The position numbers and the translations under genes were made by a program. Below the pieces are notes generated by a model, which ran no database searches, was not told the DNA's origin, and saw nothing but the letters and a program-made list of their open reading frames with translations. This document shows, piece after piece, positions 36,323 through 48,025 of a DNA stretch of 64,000 bases; the stretch's first letter is position 1, and every line of letters starts with the position of its first letter. Source of the stretch: Luteithermobacter gelatinilyticus (GTDB taxonomy: Bacteria > Pseudomonadota > Alphaproteobacteria > Sphingomonadales > Emcibacteraceae); NCBI RefSeq assembly GCF_005849285.1, contig NZ_CP040517.1, positions 1,184,501 through 1,248,500 of the forward strand. Reading direction: 5' to 3'.

Positions 36323-36925
36323 TCAGCCTTTTTTGCCGATCCGGGGTTCTGTGCCATCCAGCAGGCGTTTGATATTATCCTTATGACGGATAAAGATTAG
36401 ACTACACAATATACCGCTTAAAATTGCAAGCCCTATATTGTCAATATAATAAGAGTAGAGTGGGGAAAGTGCTGCTGCAACAAGCGCGGAAAGCGACGAA
36501 ATTCTGAACAGCAGCGCCGTGATAAGCCAGGTCAGACATGCGGCGAGGCCCACCGGCCAGCCTAGCGCCAGAAGAGTGCCAAGGAATGTGGCAACCCCTT
36601 TCCCACCTTTAAATTTCAGCCAGACGGGATAGATATGTCCGACAAACGCGGCGCCTCCGGCATACAGTCCCAGTCCCGGCAGATACGTTTCGGCCAGCAG
36701 GGCCGCAGCGGCTCCCTTACCGCCATCCAGCAGGAGGGTGAGAAGGGCCAGGGCTTTATTACCGGTGCGCAGGACATTGGTTGCCCCGATATTGCCTGAC
36801 CCGATTTTCCGGATATCCCCCAGCCCTGCCAGACGGGTGAGCAGTAGACCGAAAGGAATGGCGCCCAACGCATAGCCGGCCAGGATGGCCAAAAGGATGG
36901 TTTGGTAAGCTAGGGGCTCGCTCAT
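36323..36925 (-). CDS. plsY: Glycerol-3-phosphate acyltransferase PlsY
   Basis: This 200-residue polytopic membrane protein has the PlsY signatures IPFGLLLTRLAG, the phosphate-binding GSGNIGATNVLRTGNK, and KFKGGKGVATFLGTLLAL. It transfers acyl groups from acyl-phosphate to glycerol 3-phosphate, the first step of phospholipid synthesis in the PlsX/PlsY system. About five membrane helices are visible. It lies 13 bases downstream of the dihydroorotase-like gene. Confidence 0.95.
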   Translation of the reverse strand: MSEPLAYQTILLAILAGYALGAIPFGLLLTRLAGLGDIRKIGSGNIGATNVLRTGNKALALLTLLLDGGKGAAAALLAETYLPGLGLYAGGAAFVGHIYPVWLKFKGGKGVATFLGTLLALGWPVGLAACLTWLITALLFRISSLSALVAAALSPLYSYYIDNIGLAILSGILCSLIFIRHKDNIKRLLDGTEPRIGKKG

Positions 36926-36938
36926 GCATTATCCCCGT

Positions 36939-38228
36939 TTATGCGGCGTTATAATCAAACACCGTTTGTCCGCCGACAACGGTTCGCAAGACGCGGCCCT
37001 GGACCGGGCGACCATCAAAAGGGGTATTTTTGGTAATGCTGATCAGGTTGTCTGCGTCAATTTTGTATGGGGTGTCGGGATCGAACAGACACAGATCTGC
37101 CGGCGCGCCTTCTGCGAGCACTCCCGTTTCCAGCCCCAGGATTCTGGCTGGATTACAGGTCATCTTGGCGAGCACCTCCAGCAGGCTGAGATGGCCATTG
37201 TGATAAAGCTCCAATGCCACGGGCAGCATGGTTTCCAGTCCGATAACGCCGGCTTCGGCCTGCTCAAAGGGTACACGTTTGTTTTCCGGGTCCTCCGGGT
37301 CATGACCGCTGACGATCACATCGATGATGCCGTCTTTCAGGGCCTCTACCACAGCGACCCTATCGTCCTCGCTCCTGAGCGGCGGGGAGACTTTGGCGAA
37401 GGTGCGATAATCTTCGATGGCAAATTCGTTGAGGGCAAAATGCGGCACTGCCACCCCGGCGGTAATGCGCAAGCCGCTTACCTTGGCGGCTCTCATGACT
37501 TCAATGCTGTCCTGGCAGGTGATCTGGGAAGCATGATACCGGGTGCCGATTTTTTTCAGCAAGCGGATATCCCGTTCCAGCATGATGGTTTCGGCTTCTG
37601 TGGGGATGCCGGGCAGACCGAGGCGCGTGGCCAATTCCCCGTCGTTCATACAGCCATTTGCCGACAGGCTGGGTTCGGCAAGATGCTGGATCACCAGCCC
37701 GTCAAAATAGGACATGTATTTCAGGATACGCCGCATGAGTGTGGCGTCGGGGATGCTGACATTCCCGTCGGTGAAAGCTTTAATCCCCGCCCGGCTCATC
37801 AATCCGATTTCGGTCATTTCCTTGCCCTTGAGCTGTTTGGTCAATGCCGGGAAGGTCAGAAAGCGGACTTTGGCCTGACGGGTGCGGCTCATCACATATT
37901 CCACTCGCGCCAGGTCATCAATAATAGGCGAGGTGACAGGTTGGACGCAGACTGTGGTGACCCCCCCGAAAGCCGCCGCATCGCCGGTGTTCTGGATAGT
38001 ATCGCGATAATCTGCCCCCGGAATGCCAATAAAGACGCGCATGTCAATCAGGCCGGGGGCCAGGCATTTGCCCTGACAGTCGATGATGGTGATGTCGTCC
38101 TTGGGAACGGTGAGTTTTTCGCCGATGGCGGCAATGATTTTACTGTCGACCAGAAGTTGTCCCAGCCGGTCCAGGCCGCTGGCCGGATCAAGAAGGCGGG
38201 CGTTGTCATATAGCGTGTAACGGGTCAT
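36939..38228 (-). CDS. Dihydroorotase-like protein, probably non-catalytic (PyrX type)
   Basis: This 429-residue protein is of the dihydroorotase family, encoded just after pyrB with a 4-base overlap. The first metal-binding HxH of active enzymes is missing: residues 62-68 read DMRVFIG followed by IPGADYRDT. The later TRYHASQ and SGHDPED also differ from the usual histidine-rich ligand motifs. Such proteins (PyrX, PyrC') are known as inactive partners needed for assembly of the aspartate carbamoyltransferase complex. Some class I enzymes have unusual ligand sets, so inactivity is an inference. Confidence 0.85.
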   Translation of the reverse strand: MTRYTLYDNARLLDPASGLDRLGQLLVDSKIIAAIGEKLTVPKDDITIIDCQGKCLAPGLIDMRVFIGIPGADYRDTIQNTGDAAAFGGVTTVCVQPVTSPIIDDLARVEYVMSRTRQAKVRFLTFPALTKQLKGKEMTEIGLMSRAGIKAFTDGNVSIPDATLMRRILKYMSYFDGLVIQHLAEPSLSANGCMNDGELATRLGLPGIPTEAETIMLERDIRLLKKIGTRYHASQITCQDSIEVMRAAKVSGLRITAGVAVPHFALNEFAIEDYRTFAKVSPPLRSEDDRVAVVEALKDGIIDVIVSGHDPEDPENKRVPFEQAEAGVIGLETMLPVALELYHNGHLSLLEVLAKMTCNPARILGLETGVLAEGAPADLCLFDPDTPYKIDADNLISITKNTPFDGRPVQGRVLRTVVGGQTVFDYNAA

Positions 38229-39217
38229 TTGCCGGCCTCCTGAACCTGGTTGCGTTTTTCCCGGGTCAGAAGGTCGAGACAGGCCATACGTACAGCAACC
38301 CCCATTTCCACCTGTTCCTGGATCACACTACGCGTGAGATCGTCGGCCACGGCGGCGTCAATCTCCACTCCCCGGTTCATGGGGCCCGGATGCATGATCA
38401 GGGCATCGTCCTTGGCCACGGACAGTTTGTCATAGTCCAGCCCGTACAGGGTAAAAAATTCACTGATGGACGGAAAATAACCGCCCTGCATGCGTTCGGT
38501 CTGTACCCGCAACATCATGATGATGTCACAATCCTTGAGTCCTTCCTTCATGTCGTAGAAAACTTCTACACCAAGCCGCTCCACTCTGGCCGGAATCAGG
38601 GTCGGCGGGCCGATCAGGCGCACCCGCGCGCCCATGGTGGTCAGCAGGTAAATGTTGGAGCGGGCCACCCGGCTGTGGGCGATATCTCCGCAGATGGCGA
38701 CCGTCAGGCGTGCCAGACGTCCCTTCCGCCGGCGGATGGTGAGCGCGTCCAGCAGGGCCTGTGTCGGATGTTCATGCCGCCCGTCGCCGGCATTGAGCAC
38801 GGCGCAGCTTACTTTTTGCGACAACAGATTGACGGCTCCGGACTGACCGTGCCGGACCACCAGAAGATCCGGTTTCATGGCATTGAGGGTGAGGGCTGTG
38901 TCCAGCAGGGTTTCCCCCTTTTTCAGGGAAGAGGTGGAGGTGGACATATTGATTACATCCGCGCCAAGCCGTTTTCCCGCCAGCTCAAAAGACATGCGGG
39001 TGCGGGTGGAGTTTTCAAAAAACAGATTGATCTGGGTGAGACCCTGGAGGATGTTTTTCTTTTTATTGGTCTGCCGGTTTTGTTCCACATACATATCGGC
39101 GACATCCAGAATCTGGGTAATCTCCCGTTCCTTGAGCCCCTCTATCCCCAAAAGGTGCCGGTGTGGGAACGGCAGATTATTCGTCGCCAGAGAAGACGAT
39201 GGCGCGGCGTGTGACAT
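38225..39217 (-). CDS. pyrB: Aspartate carbamoyltransferase catalytic subunit
   Basis: This 330-residue transcarbamylase has the carbamoyl-phosphate motif [18 protein letters not shown] (STRTR at 70-74), [12 protein letters not shown], and the aspartate-binding [10 protein letters not shown]. It commits carbamoyl phosphate to pyrimidines. There is no pyrI. The 4-base overlap with the downstream dihydroorotase-like gene suggests the two proteins assemble together, as known for PyrB-PyrX systems. Confidence 0.95.
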   Translation of the reverse strand: MSHAAPSSSLATNNLPFPHRHLLGIEGLKEREITQILDVADMYVEQNRQTNKKKNILQGLTQINLFFENSTRTRMSFELAGKRLGADVINMSTSTSSLKKGETLLDTALTLNAMKPDLLVVRHGQSGAVNLLSQKVSCAVLNAGDGRHEHPTQALLDALTIRRRKGRLARLTVAICGDIAHSRVARSNIYLLTTMGARVRLIGPPTLIPARVERLGVEVFYDMKEGLKDCDIIMMLRVQTERMQGGYFPSISEFFTLYGLDYDKLSVAKDDALIMHPGPMNRGVEIDAAVADDLTRSVIQEQVEMGVAVRMACLDLLTREKRNQVQEAGK

Positions 39218-39294
39218 GCTTCAGTCCTTGTTATGGGTAGTTCTTACTGAAGAGCTATTTTATAGAGGGCGGGGGCATTCAGGGCAAGAGGAGA

Positions 39295-39756
39295 TTATAA
39301 TTGCGCGAGATTGTCCAGTGCGCCCTGTAAAATAAAGGCGGCGGCCATTTTATCCACCAGTTCCCGACGTCTTTTGCGGCTGGCATCGGCTTCTAGCAGC
39401 GTGCGGGTGACAGCCATTGTCGACAGACGCTCATCCCACAAAACAAAAGGAATGTCAGTTTTTTTCATCATATTGGCGGCGAACTGACGCGTGGACTGGC
39501 ACCGGGGGCCTTCTGTGCCGTCCATATTGATTGGCAGACCCAGAATGATCCCGCCCACATTTTGTTCTTTAATGATTTGCAACAGCCGCTCGGCATCTTT
39601 GGTGAATTTTGTACGTCGGAGAGTTTCCATGGGACTGGCAATAGAGCATTGTATATCTGACAAGGCAATGCCAATGGTTTTGCTCCCCAAATCCAGCCCG
39701 AGCAGGCGTTGGCCCTTTTTAAGGCGGGATTTCAGGTCTTTCATCTCAATAATCAT
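39295..39756 (-). CDS. ruvX: Putative Holliday junction resolvase RuvX/YqgF
   Basis: This 153-residue RNase H-fold protein has the N-terminal metal-binding GLDLGSKTIGIALSD, GLPINMDGTEGPR and LWDERLSTMAVTRTL, plus the late acidic residue in LVDKMAAAFIL. The family takes part in 16S rRNA 5' maturation and is proposed as a Holliday junction resolvase. The ATG at 39756 has AGG a few bases upstream; the frame extends six codons further. Confidence 0.92.
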   Translation of the reverse strand: MIIEMKDLKSRLKKGQRLLGLDLGSKTIGIALSDIQCSIASPMETLRRTKFTKDAERLLQIIKEQNVGGIILGLPINMDGTEGPRCQSTRQFAANMMKKTDIPFVLWDERLSTMAVTRTLLEADASRKRRRELVDKMAAAFILQGALDNLAQL

Positions 39757-39842
39757 GGAACCTACATAGCTCATTGGATGTTATTTGCAATATTTTCTTG
39801 AAATACCCCCCGGATATAATATTAATGGACATAATATATATT

Positions 39843-39930
39843 CCTAGGGGTGCCATGCGGCTGAGAGGCAGTTTTCCTGTCGACCCTTAGAACCTGATCC
39901 GGTTGATACCGGCGTAGGGAAGGGATAGCG
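39843..39930 (+). promoter_or_regulatory. TPP riboswitch upstream of thiC
   Basis: The THI-box core is complete. AGGGGTGCC starts the element, CTGAGA (39861-39866) is the pyrimidine-sensing loop, ACCCTTAGAACCTGATC follows, then GGTTGATACCGGCG and the closing AGGGA. It lies about 80 bases upstream of the thiC start. Thiamine pyrophosphate binding should reduce thiC expression. A near-consensus -10, TATAAT at 39815-39820, lies just before it. Confidence 0.96.
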
Positions 39931-39933
39931 TGA

Positions 39934-41886
<1,953 letters not shown>

Positions 41887-42122
41887 CTATTTGAAATCAA
41901 TGTGAATTAGGGTGCGGTTCTGGTGTGAGACATTGGTGCCGCGCTCTTTTTTTGTCTTTTGTGAGCCTTCGCTTCATGAGCATTGTTACTGTGTTTAAGC
42001 ACGTATAAAATTTAAATAATGCATCTATTTTCTGTAAAAAAGAATGATTTTTTCATTTTTGATAGAATTATCAACGGCAGTATGGTAGTAAATAAATGGT
42101 ATGTGTGAAAACGGGGAGCTTT

Positions 42123-42209
42123 ATGCTTTTTCGTCACTTGCGTAAGACGCAGAACAGCCATTTCTTAAGTTTGGGACTTTTGGGGCTGTGTTTTTCTTCG
42201 CGGGGGTAG
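42123..42209 (+). CDS. Possible 28-residue small protein
   Basis: The ATG at 42123 follows GGGGAG with 4 bases of spacing and opens a 28-codon frame: a basic start (MLFRHLRKTQ), then a hydrophobic stretch (FLSLGLLGLCFSS) and stop at 42207. The layout suits a small membrane or signal-like peptide. The structured RNA element starts 15 bases after its stop, so it could be a leader peptide on the same transcript. A weak promoter (TTGATA 42059, TATGGT 42081, 16-bp spacing) precedes it. No homologue is recognised. Confidence 0.35.
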   Translation: MLFRHLRKTQNSHFLSLGLLGLCFSSRG

Positions 42210-42224
42210 TTACCACAGATCCTT

Positions 42225-42301
42225 GATAGCTATTCACCCACACAGGAATAGCTATCCTCCGTAGGAGAACTGGCTGCCGTCTTTTGACGGCAGCCTTTTT
42301 T
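42225..42301 (+). ncRNA. Structured RNA element with terminator, copy 1
   Basis: This 77-nt element has stem 1 (GATAGCTATT 42225-42234 with AATAGCTATC 42247-42256, perfect), then CCTCCGTAGGAG, which can form a tiny CTCC-GTA-GGAG hairpin. A perfect 10-bp terminator stem GGCTGCCGTC/GACGGCAGCC (42272-42295) with six T closes it. Copy 2 at 54510-54585 shares the core ATCCTCCGTAG, the loop CACACAG and the terminator stem. It is the only strong structure in 41887-42564, apart from the small frame just before it; 42302-42564 shows nothing definite. Confidence 0.65.
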
Positions 42302-42564
42302 ACTTCGGGTGTTCATGTTCGCCGATCCGTTGAGTATTGAATGGCCCATAAAATATTAAGACCCTTAAGATCGATAAATCCGCCAGTAGACAATTATTTT
42401 TTTTGAATTTACCTTTTGCCTTGATTTTCTGCAGTTTTCTGTGGGAAAGGCCATTGTGATTTTACTGAGAAACACAGGGTAAAAGGCTATAAATCTTTTT
42501 ACGGAGGAAGCCGGAGATTTGCGGGACGTAAGTTCTGTACATCCGTAATTTCTGGCACATAGAG

Positions 42565-43155
42565 ATGAAAGATAACAATAAAAATCTCCAACATAACAAC
42601 AGCCTTGTGGAAGGGCTGTACAGGGAACACAGCCAGTCCCTGAAAGGGTATGTGTATAACTTCCTGCAATCTGAAAATGAGGCAGAGGAGCTGACACAGG
42701 AAGCTTTTTTAAAGTTCCATAATGCAAAAAATCCGGAAGCAATCCGGTCTCCGAAGGCGTTTTTATTTCGGATCGGGCACAATTTGGCCATGAAGGCGCT
42801 GCGCCGGAAAAAAATCGTAAAATTTGAAAATGGCCTGGATCTTGATCAAATGACATTAGAAAGCAGGGAGCCTTTGGCCGATCAGCGTCTTAGCTCAAAA
42901 CAGGAATATCGGCTGTTTTGTGAGGCGGTGCTGAGCTTGCCGCCCAAATGTCGGCAGGCGTTTACACTCAGAATGATTTACCGGATGTCTTATAAAGATA
43001 TTTCTGACAAACTTGGCATTTCCGTCAGTACGGTTGAAAAACACGTGCTGAAAGGCATGCGGGATTGTCAGCAGTATATGGAAGCTCGAATGAAACAGAC
43101 TTCTCCCGCGCACAACCAAAAAACTGCCAAGGGTGATGCTGTTCGTTCTTCATAA
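42565..43155 (+). CDS. ECF RNA polymerase sigma factor, FecI-like
   Basis: This 196-residue sigma-70 family protein has region 2 at about 15-85 (LYREHSQSLKGYVYNFL, then EAEELTQEAFLKFHN) and region 4 at about 115-165 (LPPKCRQAFTLRMIYRMSYK, then ISVSTVEKHVLKGMRD). The FecI-like form of region 4 and the FecR gene 90 bases downstream indicate cell-surface signalling: the sigma factor is held or activated by FecR and transcribes TonB receptor genes. The ribosome binding site (AGAG) is weak. Confidence 0.92.
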   Translation: MKDNNKNLQHNNSLVEGLYREHSQSLKGYVYNFLQSENEAEELTQEAFLKFHNAKNPEAIRSPKAFLFRIGHNLAMKALRRKKIVKFENGLDLDQMTLESREPLADQRLSSKQEYRLFCEAVLSLPPKCRQAFTLRMIYRMSYKDISDKLGISVSTVEKHVLKGMRDCQQYMEARMKQTSPAHNQKTAKGDAVRSS

Positions 43156-43245
43156 AAACAGTAAAAGAAATAAAACAAACAATAAATATAATATACAATA
43201 ATATAATAATAAAAAGACAAAACAACCTACGGAAGAGATGAGAGT

Positions 43246-44403
43246 ATGGGTGGTAAAATATCTGTAGAAGATCAGGCCAGACAGTGGTATCTGCGCCTGC
43301 AGGAAGGGGTTGATGATGACCAGGTCAGAGGGGAGTTTGAGCGCTGGCTCAAGGCGGATGAAAGGCATTTTGCCAGTTTTAAAAAGGTTGCTGTCTTTTG
43401 GGGCACCATTGAGGACCTTCCTGATCTGATCTCTTGTGGTGCGGCCGCAAGGCAAAAAGAACCGGATCCAGACCTGTTTCTCAAATTGGCCAATGCTAAT
43501 GAAACAGACCAGGCTATTCAGGCCGGGATGGCTAAACAGCCAGCGAAAGAGGGGGCGCGTGTCGTTCCTGTTAGGTGGTGGAAAAAGCGCCATCGGGGCT
43601 GGTTTTTCTCAGATTTACAAAAAAAGTACGCTGCGGCGGCAGCGTTTCTTCTGGTGGGGGTGTTCTCCTATTATTTATACCAATCATGGATGCCGGAGGG
43701 GACGTTCAGAACCGGTGTAGGCGAGCAGTTGACCGTCACACTTGATGACGGGTCGGTTATGCGCCTCAACACAAATACGCGGGTGCGGGAAGAATATTCA
43801 GAAAAACTGAGGAAGGTACGACTGTTACGGGGGGAAGCCAGCTTTGAGGTGAGCAAAGATGAAACGCGTCCCTTTGTTGTGGAAACGGATCACGGGGTGA
43901 TCATGGCCGTGGGGACGTCTTTTAACGTCTATGAAACTTCGGGCAAGGTGGAAATCATTGTTCTCGAGGGTACTGTTGCCGTAGGTCAGGGGCAAACTCT
44001 GCCGCATATGCAGCCGCTTGCGGTTCAGGAAAAGATCAAACAAGAAAAGAGCCGCCCAAGGGACAGGGATATGGTTTTGCTGTCTGCAGGTGAGAAGGTC
44101 TATGCTTATGAAAACAAACTGGGGTTAGTGGGGCGGGCCAGCCAACTGGAACTGGATAAAAAAACACTATGGCCGCAGGGAAAAGTGATTTTCCGGGGAC
44201 AGGCTTTGGCCGAAGTCGTAGAGGAAATGGCCCGATATAGTAACCGTAAAATTATCATCACTGATCGCAGAGCCAAAGACATGAAAATGGGCGGCGCTTT
44301 CGAAATTGATGACTTCGACGCCTTTATCAGTGCCGTAGAGGACGCTTTTCCGGTAAAAGTTATTCGTATTACCCCCTTGCTTACGGTTATTGTGGAAGCA
44401 TAG
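43246..44403 (+). CDS. FecR-family anti-sigma/transmembrane sensor
   Basis: This 385-residue inner-membrane regulator has a DUF4880-type cytoplasmic region (about 5-60, QARQWYLRLQEG), one membrane helix near residue 135 (YAAAAAFLLVGVFSYYLYQSW region), and a periplasmic FecR domain (about 155-250, FRTGVGEQLTVTLDDGSVMRL). A C-terminal STN-like domain (about 305-385) should contact the signalling domain of the receptor. It relays receptor occupancy to the sigma factor encoded just upstream, and the receptor with the STN domain follows 33 bases later. Confidence 0.92.
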   Translation: MGGKISVEDQARQWYLRLQEGVDDDQVRGEFERWLKADERHFASFKKVAVFWGTIEDLPDLISCGAAARQKEPDPDLFLKLANANETDQAIQAGMAKQPAKEGARVVPVRWWKKRHRGWFFSDLQKKYAAAAAFLLVGVFSYYLYQSWMPEGTFRTGVGEQLTVTLDDGSVMRLNTNTRVREEYSEKLRKVRLLRGEASFEVSKDETRPFVVETDHGVIMAVGTSFNVYETSGKVEIIVLEGTVAVGQGQTLPHMQPLAVQEKIKQEKSRPRDRDMVLLSAGEKVYAYENKLGLVGRASQLELDKKTLWPQGKVIFRGQALAEVVEEMARYSNRKIIITDRRAKDMKMGGAFEIDDFDAFISAVEDAFPVKVIRITPLLTVIVEA

Positions 44404-44436
44404 ATCATTCGGTAGACTGGAATTAAGCAGAAAAAT

Positions 44437-47400
44437 ATGTTTCCATTACGCTTTCATGAATGGAAAAACCGCTACAGGTTTTACAAAGACACCGTTGTGT
44501 CTTTGTGTTTTTTTTGTGTTTTGGGCGTTGCTGCAACGTTATTTCCGGAAAACGCAGCTTTTGGCGCACAAGACTCTGTTGTGCCTGTTGAGCTACCCCA
44601 TCCAGTTCAGGAAATTCATATTAGGAAGGACTTGGCCACCCTTGCGGATACACTTCTTCTATTTGCCCAACAGACCGGTGAAGAGATTATTTTCCCTTAT
44701 GACAGAGCCCGGCAGTATCCGGCCAAAGGTCTGAAAGGGCGTTATACGTCAACCGGGGCATTGGCGGTGCTGCTGAAAGACACGCCGCTCATTGCTTATC
44801 GCAATGCAGAGAATATTATCATTATTCGGTTTGATCAGGCCAAAGCCCGGGGCCTGCGGGAGAAACGCCGACAACGACCCCGGTCCTCTCAGCCAGACAA
44901 TTTGTCTGCCTCTCTTACAGAAACTGTAGAGCTTGATGCCGGGGATCTTCCCGTAGAAGAATTAGTAATTACCGGCTCCCGTCTTGAACGTAAGGAGTTT
45001 GTCACACCTACTCCCCTGGCGATCATTTCGTCTGACCTAATCAGGACAACTGGAAGCACGAATGTGGAAACCATTCTCAATAAGTTTTCTCAGGTACTTC
45101 CGGGCTTGACCGCTCATTCCAATAATCCGGGAGATGGCACTGTAACGCTGGATCTCAGGGGGCTGGGGACGAGCCGCACATTGGTGCTGGTGGATGGAAA
45201 GCGTTATGTGGCCAGTAATCAGGCGGGGATTATTGATCTTAATGCCATTCCCACTGTGTTGGTCAAAAAGGTTGAAATCGCCACGGGCGGAACTTCCGCG
45301 GTCTATGGATCAGATGCGATTTCCGGCGTGGTGAATTTTATTCTCAAAGATGACTTTCAGGGCGGTCTGCTGGACACTCAATACAGTATTTCCAATGCAG
45401 GAGATGCCGAGAAATGGCATGCAGATGCGGTGTTTGGCGGCGATATTGCCCAAGGCAGAGGCAATTTGTTTTTGCATGTTGGGTATCTTGAAAGGCAGGC
45501 ATTATTGCAGGGGGAAAGGAGGTTCTCCAGTTATGCGTTGGGTGATGGATTTATTGTGCCAGGCAGTGCCGATCCGGATTTTGGCTTTGGTCTTCCATCC
45601 CGTCCGAGTGAAGGCGGCGTTCCCGGATTGATCCGTCTGGGAAGCGGCGCTATTCCAGAAACCCGGATAATTGGTGTATTTCCTACGGGCCCTTATCCGG
45701 GTCTTGAGCGCTTTGGACCTCAAGGGGAGTCCCTGCCCTATAGAAGTGAGGAACACTCTTTCAATTATGCGCCCGATAACTTTCTTCAGCTGCCACAAAA
45801 AAGGTGGATGACTACCTTGGGTGGTAAATATGAGATTTCGGACGCTTTGCGGCTGCAAAGCCGATCGACCTTCGTGCATAATAGGGTTGACACAAAACTG
45901 GCGCCAACCCCAGCTTTTATGGGGGAGGTTCTGGTCCCGGTGGAGAATCCCTTTCTTGCCGAGGACAGCCGGGCGGCGCTGCGAGGTCTTGACTGGTATG
46001 GCACGGGGGACATTATTCAAGCTCGAAATGGGGCTGGCGAGCTTTTGTTTCATGCGGATGGAACGCCGGTACAGGCGCGCCAGGCGTTGGGTGTTGTCTA
46101 TGATGAGCAAGGAAATGTTCTATCAACCCAGGCGCTCTGGAATGATAATGGAACACCAGTGGTTGCGACAGGTGTGCCGGACCCTGATGTGACCGGCAGA
46201 CTGTTGTTCCAGGCAGATGGCAAAGCACTTATTCCGTTTCTGGGGCGGCGCATTCAGGAAATCGGGACACGAAAATCTTTAAATGACCGAGACAGTTTTA
46301 ATACGGTTTTCAGTTTTGAGGCCGATCTGTCCGCGCGCTGGCAGTGGTCGGGATATTATAATTACGGCCATTATTCCCATGAACAACACAATATCAACGA
46401 TGTTTCGGAACAGAAGCTGCGTCAGGCGCTGAACATTATAGAACTGGACGGAGAATATGTTTGTGCGGATGAGGCGGCGCGTGCAAAAGGGTGTGTGCCG
46501 GCAAATATTTATGGAGCGGGCAACCTTTCACCTGAGGCTTTGGCGTATATTGGCATCAATACTTTCAGCAAGACCACATATGAGCGACAGGTGGCAAGTA
46601 CTCAGATTTCCGGCTTTCTTGATATGTCATGGTTGGGGGGAGAGGAAAAAGAGCCAGCACAGTTTCTGTTCGGGGCGGAGTGGCGCAAGGAAAGCAGTCA
46701 TTTTAAAACCGATGAGGCGGTCAGTAGCGGGGATGTTCTGGGATTTAATATCAATCAGGGGGCCAATGGCAGTTATGCTGTGCTCAGCCTGTTTGGCGAA
46801 TTTGCTCTCCCGCTGATTTCAACCGGGGCCGACGGACAGAAGCTGGAACTTTCCGGGGCTTTCCGATACTCCGATTTCCAGACGTCTGGGGTTAACTGGT
46901 CCTATGCGGCAGGGGTTTTCTGGTCCCCGGGAAGTGGGATAAGTTTGAGAGGGCAGTATCAGCGGGCGGTTCGCGCTCCCAATATTGACGAGCTTTTTTC
47001 CGGTAAAATGGAAACGTTTAGTGAAGTTATGGATCCTTGTGCGGCACGTTATGCGGAGGCTTCTGAAATGCTTGTTCCGCTATGTGAAGCGACGGGGGTG
47101 CCTGCTGGTGAAACAGGGCATTTTACCCAGGCTAGTGGCCTGATTAGAATTAGTTATTCTGGTAACCCTAATCTGAAAGAAGAATTTTCGGATACTTTTA
47201 CGACCGGTCTGGTGGTGCGTCCGGATCAGTTTGGAAACTTTCAACTGACCCTGGATTATTATGATATCACCCTGCATGACCGGATTGATATTCTGGCCGG
47301 TGGCGCTGCAAATGTTTTTGCCCTCTGTTATTCCGGTAATAATCCTGAGAGTCCTTATTGTCAGGCGATTCACCGTCTTCCGGATGGCAATCTGAATTAT

Positions 47401-47958
47401 CTGGACCTCACCCTTGAAAATCAGGGCAAGGCCCACACCAATGGATTTGATTTGCAGATATTCTATTCCCGGGCGGTGGAATGGGGATTGTTCACTGGAG
47501 GCAGCAATCTGGATTTTTATTTTCAGGGCAGCTATGTGCTGGGCTTTCGCCTTGATCCAGCGGTAGGTCTTCAGGGCCCCGATTGTGTTGGCTTTTTTGG
47601 TGGGATTTGCGGAGATCCCTATCCGCGGCTGCGGTTTATGCAACTGACCAGATGGGAGACAGGACCGCTAAGCCTGACATTAAGGTGGCGTTTTATGGGA
47701 GCTGTCAAAGATGCGGCTCAACTGGAGGGCCTGCGACCGGATCAACTTGCTGTGCCGGATATTCCTGCACAACATTATTTTGACCTCTATGCCACATATG
47801 AGGTTTCTGAGCAGATTTCTCTGCGTGGCGGGGTGGACAATTTATTGAACAATATGCCGGAGTTTATCGGATCAAGCCAGCAGCAGGCGAATACCTTTCC
47901 AAACGTTTATGACGTATTGGGGCCTTATTTTTACATGGGCCTTCAGCTCAAATTTTAA
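44437..47958 (+). CDS. TonB-dependent transducer with N-terminal STN domain
   Basis: This 1173-residue outer-membrane protein has an N-terminal signal peptide (to about residue 44), an STN (secretin/TonB short N-terminal) signalling domain at about 58-132, a linker, a TonB-box-like EELVITGSR (174-182), a plug domain (about 185-300, with LDLRGLGTSRTLVLVDGKR and SAVYGSDAISGVVNFIL), and a large 22-strand-type barrel ending in a terminal Phe (YFYMGLQLKF). The STN domain marks it as the transducer for the upstream FecR/sigma pair. The ligand is unknown. It lacks the strong GGAGG of the next two receptors. Confidence 0.93.
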   Translation: MFPLRFHEWKNRYRFYKDTVVSLCFFCVLGVAATLFPENAAFGAQDSVVPVELPHPVQEIHIRKDLATLADTLLLFAQQTGEEIIFPYDRARQYPAKGLKGRYTSTGALAVLLKDTPLIAYRNAENIIIIRFDQAKARGLREKRRQRPRSSQPDNLSASLTETVELDAGDLPVEELVITGSRLERKEFVTPTPLAIISSDLIRTTGSTNVETILNKFSQVLPGLTAHSNNPGDGTVTLDLRGLGTSRTLVLVDGKRYVASNQAGIIDLNAIPTVLVKKVEIATGGTSAVYGSDAISGVVNFILKDDFQGGLLDTQYSISNAGDAEKWHADAVFGGDIAQGRGNLFLHVGYLERQALLQGERRFSSYALGDGFIVPGSADPDFGFGLPSRPSEGGVPGLIRLGSGAIPETRIIGVFPTGPYPGLERFGPQGESLPYRSEEHSFNYAPDNFLQLPQKRWMTTLGGKYEISDALRLQSRSTFVHNRVDTKLAPTPAFMGEVLVPVENPFLAEDSRAALRGLDWYGTGDIIQARNGAGELLFHADGTPVQARQALGVVYDEQGNVLSTQALWNDNGTPVVATGVPDPDVTGRLLFQADGKALIPFLGRRIQEIGTRKSLNDRDSFNTVFSFEADLSARWQWSGYYNYGHYSHEQHNINDVSEQKLRQALNIIELDGEYVCADEAARAKGCVPANIYGAGNLSPEALAYIGINTFSKTTYERQVASTQISGFLDMSWLGGEEKEPAQFLFGAEWRKESSHFKTDEAVSSGDVLGFNINQGANGSYAVLSLFGEFALPLISTGADGQKLELSGAFRYSDFQTSGVNWSYAAGVFWSPGSGISLRGQYQRAVRAPNIDELFSGKMETFSEVMDPCAARYAEASEMLVPLCEATGVPAGETGHFTQASGLIRISYSGNPNLKEEFSDTFTTGLVVRPDQFGNFQLTLDYYDITLHDRIDILAGGAANVFALCYSGNNPESPYCQAIHRLPDGNLNYLDLTLENQGKAHTNGFDLQIFYSRAVEWGLFTGGSNLDFYFQGSYVLGFRLDPAVGLQGPDCVGFFGGICGDPYPRLRFMQLTRWETGPLSLTLRWRFMGAVKDAAQLEGLRPDQLAVPDIPAQHYFDLYATYEVSEQISLRGGVDNLLNNMPEFIGSSQQQANTFPNVYDVLGPYFYMGLQLKF

Positions 47959-48025
47959 ACTAAATACAGAATTTCTGATATTTTTGAAATTTTGTTTTGA
48001 AAGTATCCGCAAAAACAAAATTTTC

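Noticed and set aside
36924-38213. A 429-codon plus-strand frame opposite the dihydroorotase-like gene
   Set aside because: It mirrors the real gene, has a low-complexity His/Gln/Gly-rich translation and no family features.
39219-39252. CTTCAGT/ACTGAAG inverted repeat between pyrB and ruvX as a pyrimidine attenuator
   Set aside because: The arms are only 7 bp with a 20-nt loop and no T tract, so it is not distinguishable from chance.
42225-42301. Interpreting RNA element copy 1 as only a rho-independent terminator for thiC
   Set aside because: It lies about 340 bases after thiC, and the conserved part extends well upstream of the terminator stem to stem 1 and the CCTCC core, matched in copy 2.
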